Source: Prevotellaceae bacterium
Lineage (GTDB): Bacteria; Bacteroidota; Bacteroidia; Bacteroidales; Paludibacteraceae
Assembly (NCBI GenBank): GCA_031290375.1
Contig: JAITNR010000144.1
Coordinates: 1-7,175 of the forward strand
Length of the DNA: 7,175 nt
Direction of reading: 5' to 3'
Under the pieces are notes generated by a model. That model worked only from the letters and a program-made list of their open reading frames with translations, was not told the DNA's origin and did no database searches. Of this stretch, positions 5,712 to 7,175 are shown one piece after another; within the stretch, counting starts at the first letter, position 1, and every line of letters begins with the position of its first letter. A program made the position numbers and the translations under genes.

Positions 5712-6435
5712 CAAAAAATTGTGTTTTTTTTTGAGTTCCTTAGTTGTGCTAAGCGAGGCGGTTTTGCCTTACGAACAAAATGTAACTTTCATGCAAAGTT
5801 CGCATTTCATTATAGCCTATAGTAGCAATGAGGTGAGTTTTACGGCAACTATAACCACAACAACGGCAACCTTTAATGGTACTATTATAACTGTTGGCGA
5901 CCCTGCCTATACGGAACGTGGTTTTGTGTATGCTCAGGTTCATAATCCAACAATAGAAGATACTAAAAAGATAGTTACCGGTAGCGGGATAGGAATATTT
6001 AGCACCAATATCATAGGCACTACAAACGTAACCTACTATGTGAGAGCGTATGCTATAAATAGTAGTGGCACGGCGTATGGAGAGGAAGTTAGTTTTATAT
6101 TTACATCTTCCGAATACATCATACTACAAGCATCGGGGCTAATGGTACAAAAAACAGATTTGGGTAGTGCCGATTGGAGTACTGCAATGACCTTGTGTTC
6201 AAGTTCTCAAGTTGGTGGTTTTACCGATTGGTATTTGCCAACAAAAGCAGAACTTGCTATTTTGTACAATGGAAGAACTACTATAGGAGGATTTAGTGCT
6301 TCTGATTACTGGAGTTCTACCGAGACCAGCAGTGGCTACGACGACGCTTGGATACAGAGTTTCAGCACGGGAGAACAAGACTTCGACCATGAGTACAATA
6401 GCCATCGTTGTCGTTGTGTCCGCACGTTACCGTAA
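5701..6435 (+). CDS. exported FN3-like / DUF1566 protein, candidate DGR target
   Basis: This 244-residue protein has three parts. Residues 1-23 (MNTNKKLCFFLSSLVVLSEA...) resemble a signal peptide. Residues about 44-135 form a Bacteroidota-type Ig/FN3-like module, with TATFNGTI, AYTERGFVYA, TYYVRAYAINSSGTAYGEEV and VSF. Residues about 138-244 match the DUF1566/Lcl-type C-terminal domain: GGFTDWYLPTKAEL (172-185), YWSSTE (203-208), AW.Q.FS.G.Q (216-226) and final RCVR (238-241). Such domains are surface ligand-binding modules with a C-type-lectin-like fold. The last ~40 residues are rich in S, G, Y, D, H, N and F at positions between conserved ones, as in diversity-generating-retroelement targets. 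The TTG start is doubtful: it has no Shine-Dalgarno sequence, it overlaps the rpsU promoter, and the only later ATG (5791) would lose the signal peptide. A T9 run lies at 5724-5732. Confidence 0.8.
   Translation: MNTNKKLCFFLSSLVVLSEAVLPYEQNVTFMQSSHFIIAYSSNEVSFTATITTTTATFNGTIITVGDPAYTERGFVYAQVHNPTIEDTKKIVTGSGIGIFSTNIIGTTNVTYYVRAYAINSSGTAYGEEVSFIFTSSEYIILQASGLMVQKTDLGSADWSTAMTLCSSSQVGGFTDWYLPTKAELAILYNGRTTIGGFSASDYWSSTETSSGYDDAWIQSFSTGEQDFDHEYNSHRCRCVRTLP
6310..6426 (+). other. putative DGR variable region within the DUF1566 domain
   Basis: Between fixed residues (YWSSTE, A216-W217, Q219, F221, G224, Q226, C239-V240-R241) the codons are S210 AGC, S211 AGT, G212 GGC, Y213 TAC, D214 GAC, D215 GAC, S220 AGT, S222 AGC, D227 GAC, F228 TTC, D229 GAC, H230 CAT, Y232 TAC, N233 AAT, S234 AGC, H235 CAT, R236 CGT and C237 TGT. 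All end in C or T, so each can arise from an AAC or AAT template codon by changes at the first two adenines. All four Asp codons here are GAC, whereas five of six elsewhere in the gene are GAT. A G/C-richer adenine-poor end (about 6406-6426) could be the IMH-like boundary. No template repeat is in the window, so this is inferred. Confidence 0.5.
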
Positions 6436-6440
6436 AAATC

Positions 6441-6484
6441 ATCCAACTTTCGCAAGTACATTCACTTGCGGAAGTTGGATTTTA
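6441..6484 (+). terminator. 17-bp-stem hairpin after the DUF1566 gene
   Basis: The left arm at 6441-6457 (ATCCAACTTTCGCAAGT) pairs fully with the right arm at 6464-6480, with a single T-G wobble, around the loop ACATTC. TTTTA follows. It begins 5 nt after the stop codon. The shape fits a rho-independent terminator, though the T-run is short. DGR target genes also often carry a hairpin just past the variable region that aids retrohoming, so a DNA-level role is an alternative. The next gene starts only 16 nt after the T-run, with no promoter box in between. Confidence 0.7.
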
Positions 6485-6500
6485 TTAAAAAACAACAGAG

Positions 6501-6989
6501 ATGAATAAAAATGCCATAATTTTAATTATTGCAGCAGTAATTTTGCTTGTCGGGATAGTGCTATTGGCTATGCGAAAGTTCAGAAATGCACTTTGCAGTT
6601 CAAAAGGGCAAAGTATAAACAATTACATAGCAAAACTCACCAGCAACATTGCTACTATTGCAGGCGTCATGATAGGGGTTAATTTGATAGTAGAAGTACA
6701 ACCCATTGTCGAAAATTATACGACTCTGCAATCAAAAAAAAATGTAATAGTAAGGGATACGGTAGTTATTGCTCGTAGAGATACGGTATTCATTCCAAAA
6801 GAAATTCCGCAAAATAAACCTAATTTGGAAGCTGACGAGGTACGCAAAGCCAAGCAGGAAATGGATAATTATATAAAGAAGCAGAAGCAAGAAATTGGTG
6901 ATTATGTCAAGCAACAAGAAACCGACATGAGTAATTACCGAAACAAGACCCAACAATTGCGGGTCGAGTCCGCAATGACGGTGTATTAG
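6501..6989 (+). CDS. small membrane-anchored coiled-coil protein, unknown function
   Basis: I do not recognise a family. The 162-residue protein has a strongly hydrophobic helix at residues 5-24 followed by MRKFRN, a second weaker hydrophobic segment at about 47-66 (NIATIAGVMIGVNLIVEV), then a polar stretch with the RDTVVIARRDTVFIPK motif often seen in Bacteroidota envelope proteins. The C-terminal part (about 110-152) is a charged Q/K/E-rich helix with three 11-residue repeats, predicting a coiled coil. The final residues (QLRVESAMTVY) are encoded by a dispersed palindromic repeat that also lies at the stop codon, so the original C-terminus may have been cut or replaced. The ATG follows an AGAG-like sequence closely. 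It lies 65 nt downstream of the DUF1566 gene on the same strand, so the two may work together. It is not Avd-like, as it has membrane segments. Confidence 0.65.
   Translation: MNKNAIILIIAAVILLVGIVLLAMRKFRNALCSSKGQSINNYIAKLTSNIATIAGVMIGVNLIVEVQPIVENYTTLQSKKNVIVRDTVVIARRDTVFIPKEIPQNKPNLEADEVRKAKQEMDNYIKKQKQEIGDYVKQQETDMSNYRNKTQQLRVESAMTVY
6858..6956 (+). repeat. three tandem 33-nt units coding hendecad repeats
   Basis: Residues 120-152 divide exactly into EMDNYIKKQKQ, EIGDYVKQQET and DMSNYRNKTQQ. The shared pattern is [E/D]-[M/I]-x-[N/D]-Y-x-[K/N]-[K/Q]. Eleven-residue periodicity is typical of right-handed or straight coiled coils. The units are diverged at the DNA level, so the array is old or held by selection, not a recent slippage product. 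It stops where the dispersed repeat begins. Confidence 0.7.
6953..6980. repeat. dispersed palindromic repeat inside a coding end
   Basis: ATTGCGG (6956-6962) pairs with CCGCAAT (6970-6976) around GTCGAGT. The minus strand reads CGTCATTGCGGACTCGACCC, the same family as the cores at about 1322-1340 and 1452-1470. In translation the minus strand gives HCGLDPQ, a peptide I recognise as a common artefact of such repeats in many genomes. Here it supplies the last codons of the coiled-coil gene. Confidence 0.7.
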
Positions 6990-7033
6990 GTTGTTATACG
7001 GATAATCATATAATTTTAAATGCAAAAAAAATA

Positions 7034-7175
7034 ATGATTTTGCAGCATTATTACAAAATCAGCGATGAACAGACTGAATATCAGATAATTGACCGTTTGA
7101 GTTTTCGTATTTTTCTGGGTTTGACCAGCGGCGACAAAATACCTGATGCCCGCACAATTTGGCTGTTTAAAAACA
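7034..7175 (+). mobile_element. IS5-family transposase fragment, 5'-truncated, cut by window edge
   Basis: From ATG 7034 the frame is open to the window end and reads MILQHYYKISDEQTEYQIID, then RLSFRIFLGL, then the DKIPDARTIWLFKN segment. This is the DUF772 (InsH N-terminal) region of IS5-family DDE transposases, which usually have LQ.YY.LSDEQ.EYQI.DR.SF..FLGL and D..PDA.TIW.F. Family proteins normally carry roughly 40-60 residues before this point. Here homology begins at KKIMILQ (7025 on) and the upstream DNA shows no matching N-terminus or terminal inverted repeat. It is probably a remnant or an element disrupted at its 5' end. The catalytic domain lies beyond the window. Confidence 0.85.

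Noticed and set aside
6501..6989. Avd accessory protein of a DGR
   Set aside because: Avd is a soluble small four-helix bundle; this protein has two hydrophobic segments and a hendecad coiled coil.
6732..7025. 97-residue minus-strand reading frame containing HCGLDPQ
   Set aside because: It is antisense to the coiled-coil gene, and its N-terminal part is a translation of the dispersed palindromic repeat; the rest mirrors the K/Q-rich helix as a leucine/isoleucine-rich artefact.

Overview
The window looks like a chromosomal piece of a Bacteroidota (Bacteroidales-like) genome. The reasons are a DUF177-rpmF pair and an rpsU-xerC pair of the Bacteroidota type, TAnnTTTG-type -7 promoter boxes with upstream TTG/TTTG elements in place of -35/-10 promoters, mostly weak Shine-Dalgarno sequences, and a surface-type protein with a Bacteroidota-style Ig/FN3-like module. 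Dispersed 'GTCATTGCG...'-type palindromic repeats and an IS5-family fragment suggest a repeat-bearing, perhaps host-associated lineage; that last point is inference.

Layout, left to right. (1) Positions 1-146: a leftward promoter and possibly the first codons of a gene running off the left edge. (2) 181-997, minus strand: DUF177 protein then ribosomal protein L32 (rpmF), with a clear promoter and a rho-independent terminator. (3) About 969-1559: a non-coding stretch with small hairpins, a dispersed repeat, and an imperfect inverted repeat with arms of about 75-80 nt flanking a promoter-like box. (4) 1560-4496, plus strand: a beta-CASP metallo-beta-lactamase RNase-type protein and a sodium:solute symporter, 30 bp apart and probably co-transcribed. 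(5) 4513-5711, minus strand: rpsU (S21) and a XerC-type tyrosine recombinase, convergent with the symporter. (6) 5701-7175, plus strand: an accessory block with an exported FN3-like/DUF1566 (C-type-lectin-fold type) protein, a long hairpin, a small membrane-anchored protein with a hendecad coiled coil, another dispersed repeat, and a 5'-truncated IS5-family transposase cut by the window edge.

The most interesting signal is in the accessory block. The last ~40 codons of the DUF1566 protein look like the variable region of a diversity-generating retroelement (DGR) target. The residues between the conserved positions are almost all ones that adenine mutagenesis of AAC/AAT codons can produce (S, G, Y, D, H, N, F, C, R, all with NNY codons). 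The stretch ends in a conserved G/C-richer end close to the stop codon, and a 17-bp-stem hairpin follows directly. No reverse transcriptase, template repeat or Avd gene is visible here, so the DGR reading is a hypothesis that depends on sequence outside the window.
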